A stretch of DNA of 64,000 nt from Verrucomicrobiaceae bacterium UBA2429. GTDB taxonomy: Bacteria; Verrucomicrobiota; Verrucomicrobiia; Verrucomicrobiales; Verrucomicrobiaceae. Below are positions 53,238-60,065 of the stretch, in pieces. The notes under the pieces were generated by a model. The model made no database searches. It was given only the letters and a program-made list of their open reading frames with translations, and was not told where the DNA came from. The first letter of the stretch is position 1. Every line of letters begins with the position of its first letter. A program made the position numbers and the translations under genes. The stretch covers positions 19,990-83,989 of the forward strand of contig DDQZ01000103.1 in the NCBI GenBank assembly GCA_002343505.1, written 5' to 3'.

Positions 53238-54248
53238 TCAATTCTTGCCACTGTCCATGCCGGGAAGTCCCGCACGGATGAGACGGGAAAAATCGGGCGA
53301 GGTGTCCGCGGACTTCGCGGCTGGATTGACGAGCGCTTTTTCACGCAACTCGGCAAAGGGCAGGCCGCCGGTCTCGATGTAGCCGCGCTCATAGAGCAGG
53401 CTGTCCGCCTTGCCGTTGACGAGGATGCGCCAGTCCCAGGGCGGGCGTTTTCCAGCGGGGTGCTGGCCGCGGATGGCGGTGGTGCAGTTCGTGGTGACGG
53501 CGTTGTACCAGCGCGGCTGCTCACGCAGCTCGTTCAGCGTGGTCACATACTCCATGAAGCGTTCCCGCGCCTTTTCCGGTATGATCAAGGTGCGGTAGAG
53601 GTAGGACTCCTCTCCCGGACGGATGCTGGTGCGGAGGCGGATGACATCGCGCTCATCGGCTGCGACGACATACAGCTCATACTGCCGGTAGAGGCCGCCG
53701 AGGGCGGAATACTTCTCCCCGACCTCCTTGCGGGTCTCGATGGAGAAACAAACGGGGGGCGCGTCTGCGAACTGAAAGCTGACGATGGGGTGCGCCATCC
53801 ACGGCGAGCCCCAGTAATTGATGAACATGTCCACGCCGGTGAGCTGCGAGAGATGGACTGTGCGCGTCTCCCAGCGCGGGGTGTAGTCCGTGGCGGTGCG
53901 GTAGTCGAAATGGCGGACATTGTGCAGCGTGACCTCGTCGCCCTGAATTTCCGCCCAGGGCAGCTCGGCCACGTCCGGCTGCCAGTCACGATCCGCACGC
54001 GGCGAGAGCGTGAGCCACCAGGCGAGCACGAGGCCGCAGAGGGCAAAAGCGCAGGCGGTTTGCTTCCAAAAGCCGCGCAGCAGAAACAAGGCCGTCACCA
54101 CACCCACGACGAAAAGCCCGGCCACGACATCGTGAAACACCGGGAAGTCAAAATAGAGCGCCCCGAAGGCCCATGCGGTGGCGAGCAGCAGCAAAAGCCG
54201 GACAAGGAACCTTCCCAGTTTCTTCCCAACTCGAACAACGAGCTTCAT
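53238..54248 (-). CDS. DUF4105 membrane protein
   Basis: The protein has 336 residues. Three hydrophobic segments lie in the first 105 residues (LLLLLATAWAFGALYFDF, VVAGLFVVGVVTALFLL, ACAFALCGLVLAWWLTL). The periplasmic DUF4105 domain follows: GDEVTLHNVRHFDYRTATDY, VDMFINYWGSPWMAHPIVSF and YNAVTTNCTTAIRGQHP. The conserved TTNCTT cysteine suggests a papain-like thiol hydrolase fold, as proposed for this family. Its role is unknown. It lies between the sulfatase (81 bp) and the kinase (21 bp), probably in one transcript with both. Confidence 0.88.
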   Translation of the reverse strand: MKLVVRVGKKLGRFLVRLLLLLATAWAFGALYFDFPVFHDVVAGLFVVGVVTALFLLRGFWKQTACAFALCGLVLAWWLTLSPRADRDWQPDVAELPWAEIQGDEVTLHNVRHFDYRTATDYTPRWETRTVHLSQLTGVDMFINYWGSPWMAHPIVSFQFADAPPVCFSIETRKEVGEKYSALGGLYRQYELYVVAADERDVIRLRTSIRPGEESYLYRTLIIPEKARERFMEYVTTLNELREQPRWYNAVTTNCTTAIRGQHPAGKRPPWDWRILVNGKADSLLYERGYIETGGLPFAELREKALVNPAAKSADTSPDFSRLIRAGLPGMDSGKN

Positions 54249-54329
54249 GGATCGTGTGGTGTGAAAACGGCGAAGGAAACGGAGACCCGGCCGCGCGGCC
54301 TGATGTCCCCGTTTCCTCCGGTGAGCGGT

Positions 54330-55817
54330 TTATTTGTGCTCCGCGTGGATGTCTTTTTGACCGAAGCCTTCATCCGTGATGGATGGACCGTGAACCGGCT
54401 CGGCGGCGGGTTTGCCATCAGGAGAGGCCATGTTGGGCTTGCCGTGGGCGAGGCCGACTTTGGCGACGTACATGAGGGCAAGCGGCTTGGCGGATTCTTT
54501 GCCGAGCGCGTTGAGGCGTTCCTGCATGGCGTGAATCTTGAGCGGATGCTTCGAGGCGACGTTGTTCTGCTCGTAGGGATCGTCGGCGAGGTTGTAGAGA
54601 TCGACGCTGGTGGGGATCAGGGTGCGCCAGATCATCTTCCAGTCTCCCTGGCGGACGGCACCGCGGAAAGGCTCGACATTATAAACAACCTCGGTGCGGG
54701 GCGATTCTTTACCTTTGGAGATGGTGTCCCAGACGTTCACGCCATCGAGCGGCTTGCACTTGGCGGTGGAGGCACCGGCGAGAGCTGCAAAGGTGGGATA
54801 GAGGTCCACGGCGTGGATGATGCCGTCCACGGTCTGCGGCTTGATGTGGCCGGGCCAGTTGGCACAGGCGGCCACGCGGCTGCCGCCTTCAAAAAGGGAG
54901 CCTTTGCCATCGCGATACGGGCCGTTGTCGCAGGGCAGCACGACCTTCGAGAGATCGGTCATCTGGCCGGCAAACATGGCGTTCTTGGTGCCGCCGTTGT
55001 CGCTGTGGAAGAGGATGAGGGTGTTTTCACGCAGGCCTTTTTTGTCGAGAGCGCTGATGACACGGCCGATCTCGTCATCCAGGCAGGAAACCATGCCTGC
55101 ATAAGTGCGACGGGTTGGTTCCTCGATGTTTTTGAAGCGGTCAATGTACTCCTGAGGGGCCTGGTAGGGCGTGTGGGGTGCGTTGAAGGTGAGGTAGAGG
55201 TAGAAGGGCTTGTCGGCGCTTTGCTCGCCGAGGTACTTCACGGCGTCGTTGCCGATGAGCTGGGTGGTGTAGCCTTCCTCCTTCACGGGCTGGTTGTTGC
55301 GGAACCAGTCGAGCACGCCGGCATCGCTGTGGGTGTAGTAGTCCAGCTCGCCGATCATGGCGCCGTACTGGTAGTCAAAGCCGCGCTGCTTCGGCCAGTA
55401 TTTGATGTCCGCATGGCCGAGGTGCCACTTGCCGATGATGGCGGTGGTGTAGCCGGCGTCCTTGAGGCACTGCGGCAGCAGATGCTCGCTGGTGTCGAGG
55501 CCGTAGCCCGCCGGGCCGGGGATGACGATGGTCTGAAGGCCGTAGCGGAAGGGATAGCGGCCCGTCATCAAGGCGGCCCGCGTGGGCGTACACATGGACT
55601 GGGTGTAAAACTGGGAGAAGTTCGCCCCGCCGGAGGCCAGGGCATCAAGATTCGGAGTTTTGATGTCCGTGGCACCGTTGAAGCCGACATCCTTCCAGCC
55701 GAGGTCGTCGGCGACGATGTGGAGGATGTTGGGTTTCGATGCCGCGGAGGCCGCGGGTGAGAAGGCGGCGAGCGCCAGGCCGAGGGCGGCCACCAGGAGC
55801 GGAATGGTGTGTTTCAT
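54330..55817 (-). CDS. Periplasmic arylsulfatase
   Basis: The protein has 495 residues. Signal peptide MKHTIPLLVAALGLALAAFS ends near ASAASKP. Sulfatase features are PNILHIVADDLGWKDVGFNG (metal-binding Asp pair), QSMCTPTRAALMTGRYPFRY (C-x-P-x-R site for formylglycine), IIGKWHLGHADI and LFHSDNGGTKN. Activity needs a formylglycine-generating enzyme or anaerobic maturase; none is in the window. The substrate (sulfated polysaccharide or small aryl sulfate) cannot be told. It follows the SYLF lipoprotein gene by 43 bp in the unit that starts at the receiver gene with inverted repeat copy 6. Confidence 0.95.
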   Translation of the reverse strand: MKHTIPLLVAALGLALAAFSPAASAASKPNILHIVADDLGWKDVGFNGATDIKTPNLDALASGGANFSQFYTQSMCTPTRAALMTGRYPFRYGLQTIVIPGPAGYGLDTSEHLLPQCLKDAGYTTAIIGKWHLGHADIKYWPKQRGFDYQYGAMIGELDYYTHSDAGVLDWFRNNQPVKEEGYTTQLIGNDAVKYLGEQSADKPFYLYLTFNAPHTPYQAPQEYIDRFKNIEEPTRRTYAGMVSCLDDEIGRVISALDKKGLRENTLILFHSDNGGTKNAMFAGQMTDLSKVVLPCDNGPYRDGKGSLFEGGSRVAACANWPGHIKPQTVDGIIHAVDLYPTFAALAGASTAKCKPLDGVNVWDTISKGKESPRTEVVYNVEPFRGAVRQGDWKMIWRTLIPTSVDLYNLADDPYEQNNVASKHPLKIHAMQERLNALGKESAKPLALMYVAKVGLAHGKPNMASPDGKPAAEPVHGPSITDEGFGQKDIHAEHK

Positions 55818-55860
55818 GATGGGTGTGTTGTTGGAATGAGTTGAGATGAGTGTTAAGGCA

Positions 55861-56451
55861 TCAGGGCGCCGGGTAGATGCGCGTGATCTTGGAGCCCTGG
55901 AGGCCGAGGCCGCCCATGAGGCCCTGCTGATTGAAGAAGACAGCGTAGATGCTCTTCTGGATGGTGTTGGTGCTGAGAGAGGCGGCCATGCCCTGGTCCA
56001 GAATGACCAGGCTCGGCGAGCTGCCCACTTCCCACCCCTGGCTGCTGTTCAGAGAGCGCAGAGCGCTGTCATCCATGAGGAAGAGCGCATAACCATAGGT
56101 CTGTACTCCGGCCTGGAGACCGTAGGAAAGGCCGACGGTCTGGTAGAAGTCACGGATGGCGCCATTGCGCCAGACCAGGGAGCCGTTGCCGCCCATGGCC
56201 CCGACCATGAAGCCGCCTTTGACGATGCTCGGGAAGACGAGCACTGCTTTGGCCTGCGATCCGAGCCAGCGTGCCTTGGGATTGGCGGCATAGAGCTGAC
56301 GCAGGGCAGCACGGGAGGAGGAGGCGATCTGAGCCTTGCTGGAATTGGCAGCATTGGCCTGAGTGAGTGGTCCATTCGCACAACTGCTGAGCGAGAGGGA
56401 GCTGACAGCCAGGAGGGTGGTGACGGCGAGGGTTTGGATGGTATGTTTCAT
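55861..56451 (-). CDS. SYLF (YSC84-like) lipoprotein
   Basis: The protein has 196 residues. The N-terminus MKHTIQTLAVTTLLAVSSLS leads to the lipobox LSSC. SYLF/YSC84 domain features follow: AALRQLYAANPKARWLGSQA, AVLVFPSIVKGGFMVGAMGG, NGSLVWRNGAIRDFYQTVGL and SYGLQAGVQTYGYALFLM. In eukaryotes the SYLF domain binds phosphoinositides; the bacterial lipoproteins are thought to act in the envelope. The start was chosen at the signal peptide (the open frame extends 56 codons upstream). It lies 31 bp after the receiver gene and 43 bp before the sulfatase, so probably in one transcript. Confidence 0.87.
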   Translation of the reverse strand: MKHTIQTLAVTTLLAVSSLSLSSCANGPLTQANAANSSKAQIASSSRAALRQLYAANPKARWLGSQAKAVLVFPSIVKGGFMVGAMGGNGSLVWRNGAIRDFYQTVGLSYGLQAGVQTYGYALFLMDDSALRSLNSSQGWEVGSSPSLVILDQGMAASLSTNTIQKSIYAVFFNQQGLMGGLGLQGSKITRIYPAP

Positions 56452-56482
56452 GTGTTGGATTGAGGGGTGATTGAGAAGACCA

Positions 56483-56875
56483 TCAGGCGTGTTCTTGGGC
56501 GTTCTGTTCGTTGAGCGACCATCGCACGGCGTCGAGCAGCGCCTGGGTGTCCACGGGCTTGCGGAAGTAGCCATCGGCACCCGCGGCCTGAGCTGCGGCG
56601 CGTGATTCGGTCGTGTCATGCGCGGTCAGGAAAATGAGCGGCAGAGGTGAATGCGCGGCGTTGAGGGCCAGCTTCAGATCCAGGCCGCTCAGGCCCGGCA
56701 GTGTCATGTCCGCCACGATGCAGCCCACGGATGTCTGCGGGGCTTCATTCAGGAAGTCTTCCGCACAGTCATAGGCCTGATGATCCAGTCCTGCGGATGT
56801 CATCACACGTCCCAGCGCACGGCGGACGCTGGTGTCGTCATCAATGATAAAAATGGTGGGCCGTCGGTGTGGCAT
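56483..56875 (-). CDS. Stand-alone response-regulator receiver
   Basis: The protein has 130 residues and consists of a receiver domain only: TIFIIDDDTSVRRALGRVMT (acidic pocket), IVADMTLPGLSGLDLK (phosphoacceptor Asp), FLTAHDTT (switch Thr) and GYFRKPVDTQALLD (conserved Lys). It is closest in pattern to FixJ-type receivers but lacks an output domain. It could act as a phosphate sink or relay for the two local kinases. Inverted repeat copy 6 is 38 bp upstream. It heads the unit with SYLF, sulfatase, DUF4105 and the propeller kinase. The start ATG 56875 gives the conserved N-terminus; an extension to 56929 would run through the inverted repeat. Confidence 0.9.
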   Translation of the reverse strand: MPHRRPTIFIIDDDTSVRRALGRVMTSAGLDHQAYDCAEDFLNEAPQTSVGCIVADMTLPGLSGLDLKLALNAAHSPLPLIFLTAHDTTESRAAAQAAGADGYFRKPVDTQALLDAVRWSLNEQNAQEHA

Positions 56876-56913
56876 TGCGCCGCCACATTGTCCGGATGGG
56901 AAAAGCCCTGCTA

Positions 56914-56929
56914 TTGGACCTTGGGCCAA
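56914..56929. promoter_or_regulatory. Regulon inverted repeat, copy 6 (upstream of receiver unit)
   Basis: TTGGACCTTGGGCCAA has arms matching at six of seven positions with a two-base centre. It lies 38 bp upstream of the receiver start, 24 bp beyond the stop of the FixJ-type gene. Confidence 0.8.
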
Positions 56930-56953
56930 TACACGGAGAACTCACGCTGGGCC

Positions 56954-57589
56954 TCATGAAGGCTCTGCGGCTGCAAAGCCAACGAGCGCACAGAGTCTGA
57001 CCAGTTCGGCGACGGACTGAGCCTGCATCTTTTCCAGAACGCGGGCACGATGCACCTTCACAGTCTTTTCCACGACATTGAGTTCAGCCGCGACCTGCTT
57101 GTTCAGCGCGCCCGTGATGACCCAGCTCATGACTTCGAGTTCACGCTCCGTCAGTGTTTTCATGCGCTCACGGATGCTGCTGACCTGCTGCCCGGCAGCG
57201 AGCGTGGCGCGGTGCTTTTCCAATCCTTCACCAATCGCGCGCAGGAGGTCGTCATTGTCGAAAGGCTTGGTTAGAAAGGTCACCGCGCCCTGCCGCATGG
57301 CACGGACGGTGGAGGGGATGTCACCGTTGCCGCTGATGAAGACCACCGGGCAGGAGGAGTGGCTCTCCAGCAGCCGCTGTTGTAATTCGAGTCCGCTGAG
57401 CCCAGGCATCTGCAAGTCCACCACCAGGCAGGCAGGACGGGATGGCGGAGCCGGGTGGGCCTCCAGAAACGCCTCTGCAGAAGGGTAGGTCCTACCGTCC
57501 AGACCCGCCTGACGCACTAGCCGTGCGAGGCTCCGGCAAATCGAAGCGTCGTCATCCACGATGAAGACAGTAGGTGGGGTGAGGCTCAT
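56954..57589 (-). CDS. FixJ-type response regulator with LuxR helix-turn-helix
   Basis: The protein has 211 residues. The receiver has TVFIVDDDASICRSLARLVR, CLVVDLQMPGLSGLE (phosphoacceptor Asp), VVFISGNGDIPSTVRAMRQG and FLTKPFDNDDLL. The C-terminal LuxR/FixJ domain reads MKTLTERELEVMSWVITGAL and NKQVAAELNVVEKTVKVHRA. FixJ-type regulators activate transcription as dimers, usually at inverted-repeat DNA. It is the best local candidate to bind the seven inverted repeats. GGGGA lies six bases before the ATG, one of the few visible Shine-Dalgarno sequences in this region. It is the last gene of the carbonic anhydrase, porin, regulator unit (90 bp after the porin). Confidence 0.93.
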   Translation of the reverse strand: MSLTPPTVFIVDDDASICRSLARLVRQAGLDGRTYPSAEAFLEAHPAPPSRPACLVVDLQMPGLSGLELQQRLLESHSSCPVVFISGNGDIPSTVRAMRQGAVTFLTKPFDNDDLLRAIGEGLEKHRATLAAGQQVSSIRERMKTLTERELEVMSWVITGALNKQVAAELNVVEKTVKVHRARVLEKMQAQSVAELVRLCALVGFAAAEPS

Positions 57590-57679
57590 GCAGTCCCCTC
57601 TTCTTTGTCTGTCATGAAAACCTCTGGCAAGCGCCTTTTTGCAGCGTGTTTGAAGCACGCCGCATCCCGTCCGACCCAG

Positions 57680-59143
57680 CTAGAAGAGCTTGAACTGCAT
57701 GCTCATCTGGATGCGGTGGGCATCGCCCTCGCTGCCATCACGCGTGGTTTTGGAACCGTAGAGATACCCCAGGCCGACATAAAACCTCTTCGAGGGCGCC
57801 CAGATGAGGTTCACCTCCGAATACAGCGTGCGGTCATAGGCTTTGGGGCCTTGCTCGCCTGCGGTTTCCATCTCGACGGTGCCAATGCTGAACTCGGAGC
57901 GCCAGCGGTCTGCCCAAAAGTGACGATAACCCACATGGCCGCCCCAGCCGGAGAGCGTGTTGAGACGACCGGAGGCATCCACCACCGCGCCGCTGCCCGC
58001 AGGCAGATCCTGAATGTAGCGGCCCATGCCGTCACCGTAAGTCAGGCTGGCCACGAGGCTGTCATTGCCCCGCAGATTCAGAGTGCCTGAGATGTTGGTT
58101 CCCCATGCGAACACGGAGTCCTCCGCCCCGGCGGCGCCTTCCCAGGCGAGCGAGCGCGCGAGCCCACCCACCTGCACATGACCAACAGCGCCTTCCAGCC
58201 GCCAGTGACCGGTGATGTCCGGCATGGAGGTGCGCGTCGTCGCGCCTGCGGGAAGCGCTCCGATGTCACTCTTCGGCTGCTCCACGGCCAGGGCCACATG
58301 CATGTGGTCCGCGATCGGTGAAAAAGTGTAGCGCACCTGCGGCTGCCGCAGGATGGACTGCGAGCCGGGGCCGGCGAAGTCGAGCGTGTCCGGGATGGTG
58401 TCGGGATCAAAGAAGGTCGTCCATGTCTGCCCGACGGTGACATTTGCCACCTGGCCGTAGAAGTGACGAAGGTTGTACTCCATGTCTGGGCTGGCGCTGT
58501 TCGCGAAGAAATCGTTTTCGTAAAAGAAGCGCACCGATCCGAAGGGTGAAGGGGTGCGCAGCTCCACGTTGAACCGGCTCTGCTTGGCATGAAGGGCGTA
58601 CTCCTGGCCCTTGCCAAAATTGGCCTCTCCCTCGACGGGAATGCCGCCCGTGCTGAATTTGTTAGGGTTCCCCATCTTGGTGGAATCCACGATGGAATCC
58701 ACCTTGGCGTAACCGCCGAGTTTGATCCAGGTCGTGGTGTCTGGAATGTGCATGAATCCCTGGTAAGTGGGGTCCATTGGCGCATTTCCTGGCCGTGGAG
58801 CAGAGAGGTTGTCCCCCGTCACGGTCTCCCGATGCCGCATCATGGATCTGGAGTCGCTCAGCTTCGCGGCATCTGGTGTTGGCTTGGTTTTGACAGCCTC
58901 TGCTGGCGTGAGGGACGGCTTGTTTGCCGCACTGAGGCTGGCGGCTGGGGCGGGGCTTTTCTTCTGCTTCTGGAGCTCGGCGATCTGTCCCTGCATTTCC
59001 TGCATCGCCTTCTCCATCCGCATCACCGTGGCGCGCAGGCGTGCCAACTCGTCCGCTTCATCTTCGGCATGAGCCTGGGGGCCGAAGGCGGTGGCGAGCA
59101 GGGCCATGCCAAGCAGGAGAGATGTTTGGTGATGCCTTTTCAT
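57680..59143 (-). CDS. DcaP-type outer-membrane porin
   Basis: The protein has 487 residues. Signal peptide MKRHHQTSLLLGMALLATAF ends near AHAED. A coiled coil follows (EADELARLRATVMRMEKAMQ and MQGQIAELQKQ), then a Pro/Ala linker and a barrel with IPDTTTWIKLGGYAKVDSIV and FNVELRTPSPFGSVRFFYEN. The C-terminal strand IQMSMQFKLF ends in Phe. The N-terminal coiled coil plus IKLGGYAKVD barrel fits the DcaP-like porin family, which passes organic acids or beta-lactamase-inhibitor-like compounds in Acinetobacter. It lies 26 bp after the carbonic anhydrase gene and 90 bp before the FixJ-type regulator. Confidence 0.85.
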   Translation of the reverse strand: MKRHHQTSLLLGMALLATAFGPQAHAEDEADELARLRATVMRMEKAMQEMQGQIAELQKQKKSPAPAASLSAANKPSLTPAEAVKTKPTPDAAKLSDSRSMMRHRETVTGDNLSAPRPGNAPMDPTYQGFMHIPDTTTWIKLGGYAKVDSIVDSTKMGNPNKFSTGGIPVEGEANFGKGQEYALHAKQSRFNVELRTPSPFGSVRFFYENDFFANSASPDMEYNLRHFYGQVANVTVGQTWTTFFDPDTIPDTLDFAGPGSQSILRQPQVRYTFSPIADHMHVALAVEQPKSDIGALPAGATTRTSMPDITGHWRLEGAVGHVQVGGLARSLAWEGAAGAEDSVFAWGTNISGTLNLRGNDSLVASLTYGDGMGRYIQDLPAGSGAVVDASGRLNTLSGWGGHVGYRHFWADRWRSEFSIGTVEMETAGEQGPKAYDRTLYSEVNLIWAPSKRFYVGLGYLYGSKTTRDGSEGDAHRIQMSMQFKLF

Positions 59144-59169
59144 GCAGCGTTCCGAGGGGTTGTCTGGCT

Positions 59170-59997
59170 TCAAGGCCTGACCTTGTTCACCATGGTGCGG
59201 GAGCCGATGATGCGGCCATTGAGCGGCTGCGTCGGACGGTTGCTGGGACTCAGGCGGCTGGCGAAAGCCTCGATCTGCGCCTTGCTCGCGGAAATGGGAT
59301 CACGGAACACGAGCCACTCGACTTCCTCCGTGCATGGCGGTGTGGTAAGCGAGCCCATGTAGGTGTAGGAGGCCGTCGTGGCAGGCAGATGGAAGGAGAG
59401 TTCCAGCTCCACTTCGGGCAGGTGGGCGGAGTCACCCTTCGCCTTGGGCAGATGAGGGATGATTTTGCCGAGGTTTTCATTCTCCGAGCCTTCCTGGATG
59501 AGCGCGGCGACCACCGCAAACTTCCCGTCGGCGCTCTGATGCACAAAATGCATCTCCATGGGGAAATAGCTGCCATCAACGGTGTGCTCGCTGGGCGTGT
59601 GGAAATGAAACTGCTTCAGCGAATAGACACCACGATCCGTGGTGAGAGTGCTGCCGCCATCGACGCTGACCTGGATCGTGTGCCCGTTGTCCACGATGTC
59701 GGTGACATGCTCGTGATGGGCGATTTTGAGCGAGCTCTTCTTGTAATCCAGCTTCCAGGCCCTGGCGTCTCCGTCTGCGGTTTGGGTGATGTTGATGGGT
59801 GACTGGCTTTTCCCCTGGCCGCAGGCCGCATACGCAGGGTTCAGTGCAGGCCAGTACTCCGGCCCGTCCTTGCCTTCATAGCCCCAGTGTGCCGGGCGTG
59901 CCGTGCCGTGCTCGGTGCCGGGATTTGATCGGTCTTTGCACGCCACCAGGATGCTGAAAAGGACCAGTGCAAACAGAAGGGAGGGATACGTTTTCAT
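59170..59997 (-). CDS. Alpha-carbonic anhydrase lipoprotein
   Basis: The protein has 275 residues. It hydrates CO2 to bicarbonate. The N-terminus MKTYPSLLFALVLFSILVAC has lipobox LVAC, so it is probably tethered in the periplasm. The family is clear: HWGYEGKDGPEYW, QSPINI, then LKQFHFHTPSEHTVDG with two of the three zinc histidines, and PMEMHFVHQS with the third. SYTYMGSLTTPPCTE and RPTQPLNGR also fit. It is first in the unit with the porin and FixJ-type regulator. Inverted repeat copy 7 lies 35 bp upstream. The start was chosen at the lipoprotein signal. Confidence 0.95.
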   Translation of the reverse strand: MKTYPSLLFALVLFSILVACKDRSNPGTEHGTARPAHWGYEGKDGPEYWPALNPAYAACGQGKSQSPINITQTADGDARAWKLDYKKSSLKIAHHEHVTDIVDNGHTIQVSVDGGSTLTTDRGVYSLKQFHFHTPSEHTVDGSYFPMEMHFVHQSADGKFAVVAALIQEGSENENLGKIIPHLPKAKGDSAHLPEVELELSFHLPATTASYTYMGSLTTPPCTEEVEWLVFRDPISASKAQIEAFASRLSPSNRPTQPLNGRIIGSRTMVNKVRP

Positions 59998-60032
59998 CCC
60001 TGCCTTATCCTGGATCATTCTCGTTCTGACCA

Positions 60033-60048
60033 TTGGACCTTGGTCCAA
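60033..60048. promoter_or_regulatory. Regulon inverted repeat, copy 7 (upstream of carbonic anhydrase unit)
   Basis: TTGGACCTTGGTCCAA has perfect 7-bp inverted arms (TTGGACC/GGTCCAA) around a two-base centre. It is the best copy of the set and lies 35 bp upstream of the carbonic anhydrase start and 17 bp beyond the stop of the second kinase. Confidence 0.85.
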
Positions 60049-60065
60049 CAAACACCGCCACTTCC

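Noticed and set aside
39637..60048. The seven inverted repeats as transcription terminators
   Set aside because: Three follow shortly after a stop codon, but none has a T-run, the stems are only 6-7 bp, and the constant 35-38 bp distance to starts in three cases fits an operator better.
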